From: Eubacterium sp.
GTDB lineage: Bacteria; Bacillota; Clostridia; Lachnospirales; Lachnospiraceae
DNA length: 55,287 nt
NCBI GenBank assembly: GCA_017938215.1
Contig: JAGBBZ010000016.1
Coordinates: 1-55,287, forward strand
Reading direction: 5' to 3'
Part shown: positions 45,389 through 54,897 of the stretch, piece by piece
Position numbering within the stretch: the stretch's first letter is position 1
Layout of the letters: each line of letters begins with the position of its first letter
Notes under the pieces: model-generated
Database searches by the model: none
Seen by the model: only the letters and a program-made list of their open reading frames with translations
Told to the model about the DNA's origin: nothing
Translations under genes and position numbers: made by a program

Positions 45389-45409
45389 AAAACTTTTCCG
45401 TTTTTTTCA
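45389..45409 (-). promoter_or_regulatory. 21-bp island motif, copy A
   Basis: On the minus strand TGAAAAAAACGGAAAA, then G, then TTTT. Its first three bases are the stop codon of the gene at 45407. A TAAGAT lies 38 bases from the motif start (45372-45367). It is about 80 bases upstream of the small secreted gene at 45309. Copies B and C differ by one base. Confidence 0.7.
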
Positions 45410-46849
45410 CTTCCCCTCCACCATATCCAACACCTCAGTATAGGAATACATCTCTTCCGGCTGGAAACATGTCAAGAGCACCGCATCCATCTCAAATTTC
45501 TTATCTACTGGTGCCATGCCACAGCTCTTCAAGGTGCGATTCGCCATAGACACAAACTGGCGACGTGCTTTTGTCCTATCATATGCTTCTGCTGTTGTCA
45601 GTAGCTCCTGCGTGTACAAATGCTGTGCCACATAGTGAACCATTGGCAAAATGTCGTTGCGACAAATATGGACACAACGGCGACGCTGCTCTTGAATATA
45701 TGTCTGCAACCAAGTTTTCGCCTCTTTTTCATCCTCAATCTGTTTTGTGCCTCGCGTATATGTCGTATACATATCCACAATCCACTGTGGGCAACTATCC
45801 ACGGCGGCTAACTCGTCCATGCTGTTCCATGCTGCACAGGCACGCATTGCTCGCTCCTTTTGCAACGGAATATTGAAAAGATCTGACAGATGTTTTGCTG
45901 TCATGCTCCGAATCCCCTGAAACATTATCCTTTGTTTTCCCTCTGTTCCCCTCCGCTTAGAAGAAACAAACACCTCTGCTAACACTCTTGAATTCGCCTC
46001 CAACTCTGAATATGCCAACTTGGACAGCTCAATGATGTTATCACCCATGTTTTTCGACGTCTTGTAATAGCGGGCATGTCGCCGATTCCCCACGTATTTC
46101 TTTATGATTTCCCGCTCATTGCTGTCGACACTTCGCCGACTTTTTGCCCACTTTTCATAATCCGTCTCTGCCAGCAGGCTGTCCAAACGTTCCTTCGCTT
46201 CCCTGCGAACTTGTATCAATACATTTCGGCGTAATTGATAAATATTCTCCATTACCTCCCAACTATAGCCTTTGAATTTTTCTGTTTTTGTCAACATCCA
46301 AATCATAAACTCCTGTTTCCCCTGCATTTTTCTCACTTCATATTGCTCCCAAAGCTCATCTTCCACCGCCTCATGTTCATACGGTACATCATGAGCCATA
46401 TTCGCCTCATAATGTCGAACCATCTTCTCACACGTTTCAAGAGAAAGCTGATTTTCCAAACCATAAAGGTATATGATTTCTCGATAATCACTAATCTGCA
46501 CTGGCACTTCGCCCAGTCCCAACGTAAGATACTCGTTCAAAATTTCCCGATTCAATCCAAGTATCAACGCGATTTCAAAGACCTGTTCCCGTTTTGGTTT
46601 TGCCACACCTCCGATCCCAAACCATTTGCGAAGCGTCGGCAAGGTGGCAAATTCGTAATGTTTCGTTTGCTTGCGAAATTCCAAAAAAGCTTTACGGCGT
46701 ACGTCTTCCAGTTCCGTCTTATTCTCAAAAGCAAAGCCCATCTGCTGAATGAGAAACGTGTCAAAGCTTAAAAAATAATGATTATCTGCCAGTTCTGTCA
46801 ACACCTGATAAAATAATTCGTCGTCCTTTTTCCTTTGTCTCTTAGCCAT
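45407..46849 (-). CDS. Helix-turn-helix-like regulator-family protein (large form 1)
   Basis: A 480-residue cytoplasmic protein with no signal or membrane segment. Residues about 65-140 (LPTLRKWFGIGG, KREQVFEIALILGLNREI) resemble a degenerate helix-turn-helix and the whole of the small protein at 54381. The middle is helical. The last 36 residues (KKFEMDAVLLTCFQPEEMYS) repeat the tail pattern of that small protein. It is clearly homologous to the protein at 51345. ATG 46849 has GGAG upstream; a TTG at 46861 is less likely. Motif B lies upstream. Likely a transcription regulator or kinase partner, but this is inference. Confidence 0.75.
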   Translation of the reverse strand: MAKRQRKKDDELFYQVLTELADNHYFLSFDTFLIQQMGFAFENKTELEDVRRKAFLEFRKQTKHYEFATLPTLRKWFGIGGVAKPKREQVFEIALILGLNREILNEYLTLGLGEVPVQISDYREIIYLYGLENQLSLETCEKMVRHYEANMAHDVPYEHEAVEDELWEQYEVRKMQGKQEFMIWMLTKTEKFKGYSWEVMENIYQLRRNVLIQVRREAKERLDSLLAETDYEKWAKSRRSVDSNEREIIKKYVGNRRHARYYKTSKNMGDNIIELSKLAYSELEANSRVLAEVFVSSKRRGTEGKQRIMFQGIRSMTAKHLSDLFNIPLQKERAMRACAAWNSMDELAAVDSCPQWIVDMYTTYTRGTKQIEDEKEAKTWLQTYIQEQRRRCVHICRNDILPMVHYVAQHLYTQELLTTAEAYDRTKARRQFVSMANRTLKSCGMAPVDKKFEMDAVLLTCFQPEEMYSYTEVLDMVEGK

Positions 46850-46900
46850 ACCATTCTCCAAACTTTTATAATATGGATATTGTAGAAAAAGGAGGGGCGA

Positions 46901-46921
46901 AAAATTTTTCCGTTTTTTTCA
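46901..46921 (-). promoter_or_regulatory. 21-bp island motif, copy B
   Basis: TGAAAAAAACGGAAAA, then A, then TTTT on the minus strand, identical to copy C. A TACAAT lies at the same offset as in copy A (46884-46879). The start of the regulator gene is 51 bases downstream of the motif. Confidence 0.7.
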
Positions 46922-46997
46922 TTCTGTGTCCGAAATGCGAATGTTGGGGCCGGGACAGTCCTGAATAGTTACGATTCGCTCAGTTTTGTGTATAACT

Positions 46998-47043
46998 AAA
47001 AAATCCCCGCTCCCACGAATTTCTTCACAATGGAGCGAGGATT
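46998..47043 (-). terminator. Terminator of the giant LRR gene
   Basis: AATCCTCGCTCC (47043-47032) pairs with GGAGCGGGGATT (47013-47002) with one wobble, then TTTTTT. The rest of 46850-46997 holds motif B and nothing else seen. Confidence 0.88.
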
Positions 47044-47048
47044 TTCCT

Positions 47049-50000
47049 CTACACCCGAATCTTAACTATCTTCGAGTATTTACTGTATATCTTTTTCTTA
47101 CCTTTCTTTTTGTAAGTTCGTACCTTAAAACGTATCGTTTGTTTCTTCACCATGTATCGGATTTTGAACCTACCTTTATACTTAGATATTTTACTGGAGA
47201 CAAGTTTCAATTTTTTGAACTTGCGCCCTTTTAACGAAATGTATATTTCCACATACTTTCCTTGGTACTTTTTCAGTCTCACTTCCACATACTTCGTACC
47301 TCTGAGAACACCTTTTCGCACGGATATTTTTGGCTTGTGTAACTTGGTATTTGAAGATGATTTGGCAGATGACTTTTCTTTTGCTGTCTCTGTTTTCTCA
47401 TACTCCGATTCTGTAATCATAGGCATCTCCGATTTTGGTACAGAAGTGTCGGTTTCTTCTTGCCTTACCACGGGAGCAGGTGTCTGCACCACTTGTGGTG
47501 TCGGTGTTGGAGAGAATGTACCCTCTGGTGAACCTTCTTCCACATACTCCAAATACGTTACGGGCACTTGGCAATCTTCAAAGGCATCCGGCTCGATTAC
47601 AAGGTCTGGTCTATCATAAATACATATCTCATTCAAATATGTACCCGAACCTGAAAATGCTCCACTTTTTATCCTTGTTACTGTTTTCGGAACCACATAT
47701 ACACCTCCCGATTCCTGTGGCTCCAACCAATTTCCATATTTCATGAATGTGGTGCCATCCTTACTTAACAATGCATTGCCACTTGCCATATAGTATGGAT
47801 TTCTCTCGGACACTTCGATTTTCTGAATGGGAACTTCCCAAAAACCCTTGCTATATGACGTAGTCGTTAGTTGGGTAATCTGTGTATTAGCTCCTAGATA
47901 TAAGTAGTCCATCCCACCACCGATAGCATTGGGTTCCACCTCTTGAATACTATCTGGTAGCCACAGCCCTTGTGCGTTCCTCGCTCCATCTTCTCGTATG
48001 GCTGTCACAATATATTTCACACCATCTTTTAGCACTTTGGACGGTACATGCACATACAAGTTTGTGGTTGGTGTCCCTTCCGGCGTTGTCTCTGCTACAA
48101 AATCAATAACACTTGCCGTCTTTTGTTTCTCATCAAGTTGGTAAACTAAACCATACACATCTTGATTCTCTAAATCCAGTTCCACACAATCCTCTATGGT
48201 TTCTTCCAGAGAAATCATGGCAGGCAACGCATGAGAAATACTGTCACCTAAAATATCTACGATGTGAAAATCCGTTCCATACCCACAAGCTTCGCAATAT
48301 TTCCCTGTTAGTGCCCAAGTTTCACACCGGATATAACTAACTTCTTTTAGCTCATGAATGTGGTCTGACAGCGATTTCCATTGAAGTGTCGCGTCCCCTT
48401 GCTCCATATATTGTTTTACGACAGAATCCTCATTGCCATATAGGACGGTGCGCATCCCTTGAAAACAATGTTCCCCAAGTTCTTTTATAGAATCCGGCAC
48501 ATAAAGTTTGCGCAGCGAAAAATCGTGGTACATCATATAGGAAGGTATGACTTCCAATGTTTCAGGCAATATCATACATTGTAAATTATTACAAAAGGCA
48601 AAGCTATGGTCCATAAAAGAAGTATCACTGTCAAATGTTGTCCCTGCATCTGCCACTATAACCTTCAAGCTGTAACATTGGTAAAACACGTTGGGATTCA
48701 TCAGTTTTGAATTTGGCGGAAGATATATGGAATCCAGCGAAATATTGCGGGTAAATGCGTTCCAGTTAATCGAAACACCCCGGTTCAATCTCACTTCTTT
48801 CAGATACATACATTCATAAAAAGCATATCTCCCGATTTTCGTTACATTTTTTAAGTCAATGGATGTAATCTGGGACTGATAAAACGCATAGTCTTTGACT
48901 TCTTCCACGCTATCTGGCATCTCATACATCGTGTCTGTTGCACAGCTTCCATCATAAAAGTAATAGAATTGTTTTCCATCACCCGATAACAGCGAGCCAT
49001 CTTTTGTTATAAAATTTTCACTGTCCTCCTCTGTCTCAAAGTATATGTTTCGATTCTTACACAGCCCTGTCAAAGAAACGTTTTTTATCCCTTTGTGAAT
49101 ATGCCATAGGATCGTATCTTTTGTTTTTGGAATTACATCTTCTTCCAAAATATTAATCTCGCTGACAGCATATACCACACCATCCTTCTCCACTCGCTTT
49201 GGAAGATGGATTTCCGAAGAGCTCTCCACTTCCTCTTGTTTATCTGTAGCATATCCACGAAATACGGCATAGGAGTCATCATATGATGCTGGATATAAAT
49301 CATACACTCTCCCCTGGCTGTCTTGACATTCCTCGTCTAACATCACACCGGATTTTACATTTACCAGCTGTGCCCCACAATCCGTAAACGCTTCCTCATC
49401 AATCTGAACAAAATCCGCATTTTGAACATAGATTTTCAGAAATTCGGTGTCCCGTTCCTTGGCATATCCCCAAAAGGAATACCCAACGATTCCTGTTACC
49501 TCTTCTGCCACATACAACTCCGTTTTGATATTCTGATTTCCTGCCTTCACCAAACGAGTCATAGAACTATCGTATAATACATTATCTCTGCATACAAAAA
49601 ATGGATTTTCTTCATCCACCGTTATTTTTCCCACATCTCCCAACGCATTTTCCCCTATGTTTTGTACCTTCTTTCCTAAAACCACTTCCTTTACAGATAC
49701 GATTCCATGGTCTTCGATGGTCACAATATGATCCGATAAAATTACGATTTGAGCATTGCTTATGGCATTCTTCCCGATGCTTCGCACTTTATAAATAAAG
49801 CCATCCTTTTGTACACTCAACGGAATTTCAACATACCCATATCGATAGCCTTGTCCGTCGTCATAGTCAACAACCGAAGCCGTGCCAGACTCGTCATCTA
49901 ACTCATAGAACAAGCCTCTCAAATCCATACTATTTTCATCTAGTTCCACCTCTTGTCCAGTCGTATTGTATACAGGAATTGAAAGTTCGTCTGGCATAGA

Positions 50001-51311
50001 AGAATTCTCACTTATTTCCACTTGTTGAAAATCAATCCCCCCTCTACACTTCTCACAATACATACCTGTTACACCCCATGTATCATACGCAAAAAAAGTG
50101 GTTTCCCTCCAACCACACTCCCCTTTGTTTCCAAACCATACATTTATGTATATGTCACTGTTTCGCTCCGTTATCTCCTGTAGCTCTTCAAGACCATTTT
50201 CCTTGAGCAAAGTAACCTCTGCTCCCTTGAAATCTTCTTCCCTAACAGATTGAACTGTTTCCGGAAGACAGATTTGCTCCAAAGAAACACAAGAAACAAA
50301 GGTTCCTTCGGGAATTTCCACCAAATCCTCTGGTAATACACATAGTTCAAGATTATAACACCCATGGAAAATATCTGCTCCCGTCAGCAAGCAGCCCTTT
50401 TCCATAATTACTCGTTTTAACTGGTAACATCGATAAAATGCCCGATGTCCGATGTCGGTTCCCTCTGGCAAGTACATATATTGCAACGATGTATTTTCTG
50501 AAAATGCTAACTCTTCAATCACGGTATTCTTTCGGTTTATTCGCAATTCTTCTAAGTAATAACATTGGCAAAAACACTTGTAGCCAATCCTTTCCACGTT
50601 TTTCAAATCCATTCTCTTAATATATGAATTGGCAAACGCATATTGTGGCAATTCGCTTATGTTTTCTGGTAACACCACTTCCTGTATGGTTGCATAATAA
50701 AATGCCCACTCCTCTACCTTCTCTATCGTTTCTGGAAGGCAAAAAGTGAACGTATTCCCATAACATCTGCTATTAAAATGATACATAATTGTCTTAGAAT
50801 CATCATACAAACTACCGTTTTCACTTACCAAATGTGTATTATCCGAGTGTACATAATAAGCAATATTACAACTTCTGCTGTAGGACCAATTTACACTCTC
50901 GATAAATTTTCCCAGATATATGTCTGCTTTCTGTTTTTCAGACCATTCGTTTCCCGCTGAAAAATCAATTCCAATAATTGGATACTCCACCCCTTCCTCG
51001 ATTACGTAATCCGGTACTCGTAATTCCAATATACCCGACATCTCTCCCTGATGAAAATTAATTAGACATGCTGTCTGTGCTTTTTCATCTAGTTCATACT
51101 CCCAACCATCTTCATCAAGATTGTTGGCATCTAATTCCTTTACTTCCTCTTTCCATATCTCTTCTTCCACCGACCCACTCTCTATATCTCCCTCCGCTAC
51201 CGCCACATCTTCCGCCGCACGCACAGCCACACCATTCTCCGGCACCATGCACAGCACCAGCAGTACCCACACAAGTATCCATGCGATTCTTTGTTTCATT
51301 TCCTTTTTCAT
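47049..51311 (-). CDS. Giant secreted BspA-like leucine-rich repeat protein
   Basis: A 1420-residue exported protein. Signal peptide (MKKEMKQRIAWILVWVLLVL). It contains at least three rounds of LRR_5 units (VEEWAFYYATIQEVVLPENI, LEVIPSYMMYHDFSLRKLY), each opened by an insert such as YELDEKAQTACLINF or YQLDEKQKTASVIDF. The internal similarity suggests triplication of a roughly 400-residue block. A Ser/Thr/Pro linker and a Lys-rich Ig-like end (KPKISVRKGVLRGTKYVEV, ending KIVKIRV) follow. ATG 51311 has AGGAG upstream. It lies 33 bases after the regulator-like gene, so it is probably in the kinase operon. Confidence 0.88.
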   Translation of the reverse strand: MKKEMKQRIAWILVWVLLVLCMVPENGVAVRAAEDVAVAEGDIESGSVEEEIWKEEVKELDANNLDEDGWEYELDEKAQTACLINFHQGEMSGILELRVPDYVIEEGVEYPIIGIDFSAGNEWSEKQKADIYLGKFIESVNWSYSRSCNIAYYVHSDNTHLVSENGSLYDDSKTIMYHFNSRCYGNTFTFCLPETIEKVEEWAFYYATIQEVVLPENISELPQYAFANSYIKRMDLKNVERIGYKCFCQCYYLEELRINRKNTVIEELAFSENTSLQYMYLPEGTDIGHRAFYRCYQLKRVIMEKGCLLTGADIFHGCYNLELCVLPEDLVEIPEGTFVSCVSLEQICLPETVQSVREEDFKGAEVTLLKENGLEELQEITERNSDIYINVWFGNKGECGWRETTFFAYDTWGVTGMYCEKCRGGIDFQQVEISENSSMPDELSIPVYNTTGQEVELDENSMDLRGLFYELDDESGTASVVDYDDGQGYRYGYVEIPLSVQKDGFIYKVRSIGKNAISNAQIVILSDHIVTIEDHGIVSVKEVVLGKKVQNIGENALGDVGKITVDEENPFFVCRDNVLYDSSMTRLVKAGNQNIKTELYVAEEVTGIVGYSFWGYAKERDTEFLKIYVQNADFVQIDEEAFTDCGAQLVNVKSGVMLDEECQDSQGRVYDLYPASYDDSYAVFRGYATDKQEEVESSSEIHLPKRVEKDGVVYAVSEINILEEDVIPKTKDTILWHIHKGIKNVSLTGLCKNRNIYFETEEDSENFITKDGSLLSGDGKQFYYFYDGSCATDTMYEMPDSVEEVKDYAFYQSQITSIDLKNVTKIGRYAFYECMYLKEVRLNRGVSINWNAFTRNISLDSIYLPPNSKLMNPNVFYQCYSLKVIVADAGTTFDSDTSFMDHSFAFCNNLQCMILPETLEVIPSYMMYHDFSLRKLYVPDSIKELGEHCFQGMRTVLYGNEDSVVKQYMEQGDATLQWKSLSDHIHELKEVSYIRCETWALTGKYCEACGYGTDFHIVDILGDSISHALPAMISLEETIEDCVELDLENQDVYGLVYQLDEKQKTASVIDFVAETTPEGTPTTNLYVHVPSKVLKDGVKYIVTAIREDGARNAQGLWLPDSIQEVEPNAIGGGMDYLYLGANTQITQLTTTSYSKGFWEVPIQKIEVSERNPYYMASGNALLSKDGTTFMKYGNWLEPQESGGVYVVPKTVTRIKSGAFSGSGTYLNEICIYDRPDLVIEPDAFEDCQVPVTYLEYVEEGSPEGTFSPTPTPQVVQTPAPVVRQEETDTSVPKSEMPMITESEYEKTETAKEKSSAKSSSNTKLHKPKISVRKGVLRGTKYVEVRLKKYQGKYVEIYISLKGRKFKKLKLVSSKISKYKGRFKIRYMVKKQTIRFKVRTYKKKGKKKIYSKYSKIVKIRV

Positions 51312-51344
51312 CTTTACTCAACTCCTGTGATCTATCATTCCACC

Positions 51345-52688
51345 CTACAATCCCACCACATCGCCGTAGTCATACATTTCTTCTTCCTGATAGCAGGAAA
51401 TCAACATCATATCAAACATATAACTTTCATCCAATGGTGCCATGTTACAAGCAATCATGGTGGCATCCGCTAGATTTCGAAACATCTTTAATGCCTCTTG
51501 TTGGTTATAATCCTCTTCCTCTCTCATCTTTTCCAGATATCTCTGTTGCGCCACATACAAAATCATTGGCAACAAGTCACCACGTTTTACCACCAGCCGA
51601 CGTCGCTTACTTTCCCTGTCAAATTCCTTCAACCACTCTAGGGCTTCCCCAGCATTTTCCAACATCAGCTCGCCACGGTTATAATTTTGTATCAGCTCTG
51701 TCACATGTGCCGGGCAAAGTTCCTCTCCATCCATCTGCTCCAGTTCCCGGATTGCTTGCTTCACGTGAATGTCCATCTCATGACGTTGCGGGATATTAAA
51801 CAAGTCCGACAAGTATTTGCCTGTAGCGACTCTGGTGTAAAGCTCTCCCAGAAGCTTTGTATTTTGCCCAGCTTCCGAGTACGCCAGTTTTGCAAGTTCC
51901 AATATGTTTTCATACAAATTCTGAGACACGTGACGACTGGCATACTTTCGTATCCATTCCACTTCCTTTGAGCCTTTTCCCAGACGCTTTCTTTTTCGCC
52001 ATTCTTCATATCCTGTCTCCGACAAAAGAAGATCCAGACGTTGTTTGGCATCTTGACGCACATAGCCCAGCACCGAATCACGGTATTTGTTCAGATATTC
52101 CTGCACGGTCTTACTGTATCCCTTAAAAAGCTTGGCATGCTGCCACATCCAGTACATAAATTCCTCTTCAGAAACTTGCTTGATATGCTCAAACTGCTGA
52201 TAGATCCACTGGGTATTGAACTCATGGCTGATCTCTTGCTGCGCACTTAGGTTTCGCTCGTACTCTGCCACCATGCTCTCGTACTTTGCGTAATTCTGGT
52301 GATTCTCCAGACAATACATGGCGATAAGCTCCGTATAATCATTGATTTGAAAAGATGGTTCGCTGATTCCCTTTTGCAAAAATTCTTCTGCAGCTACCAC
52401 ATCCAATCCTAGCGAAAATGCAATTCGTATCACCTGTTCTCTGGAAGGCGATTTGAAGTCACGAACGCCAAACCACCTTCGCATCGTTGGAAGCGAAGCT
52501 GGTCTTTCCTCTCCAATCTGATTCAGAAATTTGTGATATGCCTGCTTTCTTATGACATCTGTTTCCTCTGCTGCCTCTTCTTGAGAAAATCCAAGATATT
52601 CCATAAAAAACGTGTCAAACCTCTGAAATTTGTGTTCCTCTCGCATTTGTTCCAAAATACGTTTCACCTTACTGGATAACCCCCGCAA
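51345..52688 (-). CDS. Helix-turn-helix-like regulator-family protein (large form 2)
   Basis: A 447-residue cytoplasmic protein homologous to the one at 45407 over its full length: LPTMRRWFGVRDFKSPSREQ, FSLGLDVVAAEEFLQ, LDLLLSETGYEEWRKRKR, KYLSDLFNIPQ, VKRGDLLPMILYVAQQRYL, and the tail FDMMLISCYQEEEMYDYGDV. The start is unclear. TTG 52688 lies inside the kinase gene, and GTG 52667 just after the kinase stop is an alternative. The overlap or near-overlap with the kinase gene means translational coupling and suggests a functional pair, perhaps as substrate or effector of the kinase. DNA binding is inferred only. Confidence 0.75.
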   Translation of the reverse strand: MRGLSSKVKRILEQMREEHKFQRFDTFFMEYLGFSQEEAAEETDVIRKQAYHKFLNQIGEERPASLPTMRRWFGVRDFKSPSREQVIRIAFSLGLDVVAAEEFLQKGISEPSFQINDYTELIAMYCLENHQNYAKYESMVAEYERNLSAQQEISHEFNTQWIYQQFEHIKQVSEEEFMYWMWQHAKLFKGYSKTVQEYLNKYRDSVLGYVRQDAKQRLDLLLSETGYEEWRKRKRLGKGSKEVEWIRKYASRHVSQNLYENILELAKLAYSEAGQNTKLLGELYTRVATGKYLSDLFNIPQRHEMDIHVKQAIRELEQMDGEELCPAHVTELIQNYNRGELMLENAGEALEWLKEFDRESKRRRLVVKRGDLLPMILYVAQQRYLEKMREEEDYNQQEALKMFRNLADATMIACNMAPLDESYMFDMMLISCYQEEEMYDYGDVVGL

Positions 52689-54207
52689 AACCGCTGTTTT
52701 TCTTCCCTTGTTTCTTCGTTGATGAATTACGTGTGGTAGTTGTAATCGGTGTCCTCGTCGGCGCAGGTGTCGGTGGCAGACCTTTGCTAACCGTAAGCGT
52801 CACCTTGGTTCCTTCCTCCACTTTTTTCCCGGCACGGACACTTTGCTTTACTACTGTGCCTGCTTCCCTACTATGTTCCACACGTTTTACTTTATATTTA
52901 AGTCCAAGTTGTTTCAACTTTTTCTTCGCTGCCGAGGCGCGAAGTCCTATTATCTTCGGCATATCTACTTTTATAATGGGCGACTGCGTTGGTACAACTG
53001 GCACTGCCGTCGGTTCTGAGGTCCCAGCTATTTCTACATCTGTACCTGTCACTGCACTTGTGGAAACTACCTCTACCACGTCTCTATTACCAACCACTTT
53101 ATCAGAGTTCTTCGATGAGAAACCATAAGCTACACCCACCCCAATAGTTCCTACCAATATCATTGCGGCAGCAGTTGCTGCGATTTTTTTATATTTACTC
53201 CACCATGTTTTAGGAATCCCATTCGTCTCTTCCTCATATAGCGCTTGGCACAATTCCCCCATGGTCTGCCAACGATTCTTCGCAGTTACTGCCATTCCCT
53301 TCATGACCGCTTTTCGCTGCTTCATAGAGATTCCGAGCTCCTTCATGGAGATAAGGGACGGCATATCATCTCCCAATGCACGAATCACCGAGTCCACGGG
53401 AGCAGTTCCCGTCATCATAAAATACATCGTAGCACAGATGGAATACACATCGGTATACGATCCCCATTTCCCCCGATACCGATACTGTTCTTCTGGTGAA
53501 AATCCCCGCTTAAACATAACCGTCATGGTCTTTGTATTGTCAATGTTACGCATTCTTGCCGCGCCAAAGTCGATGAGCACAAGGCTTCCGTCCTTTTTTA
53601 TCATCAGATTGTCCGGACTGATGTCGCGGTGAACAATGCCCGTGCTATGGATCTGTTCCAATGCCAAAAGAACTGGGCGCATCGCCGCCATTACCTTTTC
53701 TGCTGGCAGCTTCCCATTTTTAGAAATGTGCTCCTTTACACTGATGCCAGCGATGTACTGCATCACCAGATACGCGGTATTATTTTCATAAAAGAAATCC
53801 AAGACAGACACGATACCTTCCACCTGATTGAATCGAGACAAACACCTTGCCTCCTCCAAAAATTTCTTTAGATACTCATCATAATCCTGTTTTTTCCCAC
53901 TCTCATACAGATACACACTGTTTCCCGAACCACAAATCACATCACGGCTTACCATATCGCTAGGGAAATATTCTTTGATGGCCACTGGGATATCCATGAA
54001 CTTGTCCCACCCCATGTAAGTGATACCAAAGCTTCCCTCTCCCAACACCTTTCCCGTCACGTAGCGACTGGCTAGCTCTGTCCCCGGGGTGAGGCATCGG
54101 GGAATCGGACTATACTCGTCCTGTTTCAGCCCACAAAAAGAACAACCGCCGTCTTGATCCAGCGGCTGCATGCAGCCGATACAAAGGTTGTGATCATTTA
54201 TGTACAT
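52669..54207 (-). CDS. Membrane Ser/Thr protein kinase with zinc ribbon and one PASTA domain
   Basis: A 512-residue protein. Residues 1-30 form a zinc ribbon (Cys9, 12, 22, 25). The kinase domain (about 50-325) has GEGSFGITY, VAIKEY (Lys78), VHRDISPDN and LIDFGAARM, so it should be active. One transmembrane helix (IAATAAAMILVGTIGVGVAYGF) comes near 335-360. A Thr/Pro linker and one PASTA domain (about 415-480, MPKIIGLRASAAKKKLKQLG) lie outside, then a Ser/Thr/Lys tail. PASTA kinases usually carry three to five PASTA units and sense wall fragments; a single unit is unusual. ATG 54207 has AGGAG upstream. It heads an operon with a regulator-like gene and a giant LRR protein. Confidence 0.93.
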   Translation of the reverse strand: MYINDHNLCIGCMQPLDQDGGCSFCGLKQDEYSPIPRCLTPGTELASRYVTGKVLGEGSFGITYMGWDKFMDIPVAIKEYFPSDMVSRDVICGSGNSVYLYESGKKQDYDEYLKKFLEEARCLSRFNQVEGIVSVLDFFYENNTAYLVMQYIAGISVKEHISKNGKLPAEKVMAAMRPVLLALEQIHSTGIVHRDISPDNLMIKKDGSLVLIDFGAARMRNIDNTKTMTVMFKRGFSPEEQYRYRGKWGSYTDVYSICATMYFMMTGTAPVDSVIRALGDDMPSLISMKELGISMKQRKAVMKGMAVTAKNRWQTMGELCQALYEEETNGIPKTWWSKYKKIAATAAAMILVGTIGVGVAYGFSSKNSDKVVGNRDVVEVVSTSAVTGTDVEIAGTSEPTAVPVVPTQSPIIKVDMPKIIGLRASAAKKKLKQLGLKYKVKRVEHSREAGTVVKQSVRAGKKVEEGTKVTLTVSKGLPPTPAPTRTPITTTTRNSSTKKQGKKNSGFAGVIQ

Positions 54208-54273
54208 GTGGGGTCACTCCTGCTGCCTTATTTTTTGATGGATTCCATACATCCTTAGGCCTGTATATACATA

Positions 54274-54302
54274 ATTATAATTTGAATAATGTGCAATTTC
54301 AA
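54274..54302 (-). promoter_or_regulatory. Promoter of the kinase operon
   Basis: TTGAAA (54302-54297), 17 bp and TATAAT (54279-54274) on the minus strand. The sequence resembles the promoter at 54856-54884, suggesting duplication. Confidence 0.75.
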
Positions 54303-54336
54303 GGGAAGATTGGTCTCTAGAAAAAAATAGTCAACG

Positions 54337-54357
54337 AAAATTTTTCCGTTTTTTTCA
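54337..54357 (-). promoter_or_regulatory. 21-bp island motif, copy C
   Basis: Identical to copy B. It lies about 24 bases after the stop of the small regulator gene and about 35 bases upstream of the kinase promoter. Confidence 0.7.
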
Positions 54358-54380
54358 TTGCTTTTTAAAAGACACTTCCT

Positions 54381-54818
54381 CTACTCCAACACATCTTCTC
54401 CCATCTCATACAACAGCTCATTCATGTCGATAAAAGACAACCCCTTCTCGAACCCAAAGATCAAAATGGCATCCCGTCGATTTTTACTATACAGAATCCC
54501 AGCCTGGGCAATGGTCAAAAGTCGATTACATTCCTCCAGATTCATCCCCATTGCCACTGCCAAGGCAATTAGTTTGTCCCGGCTGGCCAGCCGTTCTCCC
54601 TGAAAAATCTGGTATCCGTAGGTACGAGCAAGGTTTGCCTCCCGAATCACATCCGCTTTGTTGCATCCTTTTTTCTGTAACATTTCTTCCAAATATGCTT
54701 TCAATGTCAATCGATCTTTGTCCGGCAACTCTGTCAGCGTATCTTCCAGATGCGACAAAGTGGCACAGGATTTCAACATTTGATTCAATTCATTTGTGGT
54801 TTTTTCATCCAATTTCAT
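54381..54818 (-). CDS. Small helix-turn-helix-like regulator-family protein
   Basis: A 145-residue protein. Residues about 52-103 (KADVIREANLARTYGYQIFQ, RDKLIALAVAMGMNLEECNR) have the layout of an XRE-like helix-turn-helix. The tail (NRRDAILIFGFEKGLSFIDM) matches the tails of the two larger family members at 45407 and 51345, so it looks like their minimal form. ATG 54818 follows AGGGG. It diverges from a second kinase gene and lies upstream of the PASTA kinase. A phosphorylation-controlled regulator is a reasonable guess. Residue positions and pairing are seen; the function is inferred. Confidence 0.8.
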   Translation of the reverse strand: MKLDEKTTNELNQMLKSCATLSHLEDTLTELPDKDRLTLKAYLEEMLQKKGCNKADVIREANLARTYGYQIFQGERLASRDKLIALAVAMGMNLEECNRLLTIAQAGILYSKNRRDAILIFGFEKGLSFIDMNELLYEMGEDVLE

Positions 54819-54855
54819 CACGATTCCCCTTTTTTCTTTTCCAAATTTATGTATA

Positions 54856-54884
54856 ATTATAAATAGAAATATTCGGAATTTCAA
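54856..54884 (-). promoter_or_regulatory. Promoter of the small regulator gene
   Basis: TTGAAA (54884-54879), 17 bp and TATAAT (54861-54856). On the plus strand an overlapping TATAAT (54852-54857) could serve the divergent kinase. Confidence 0.75.
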
Positions 54885-54897
54885 GAGGAGTAAGAAA

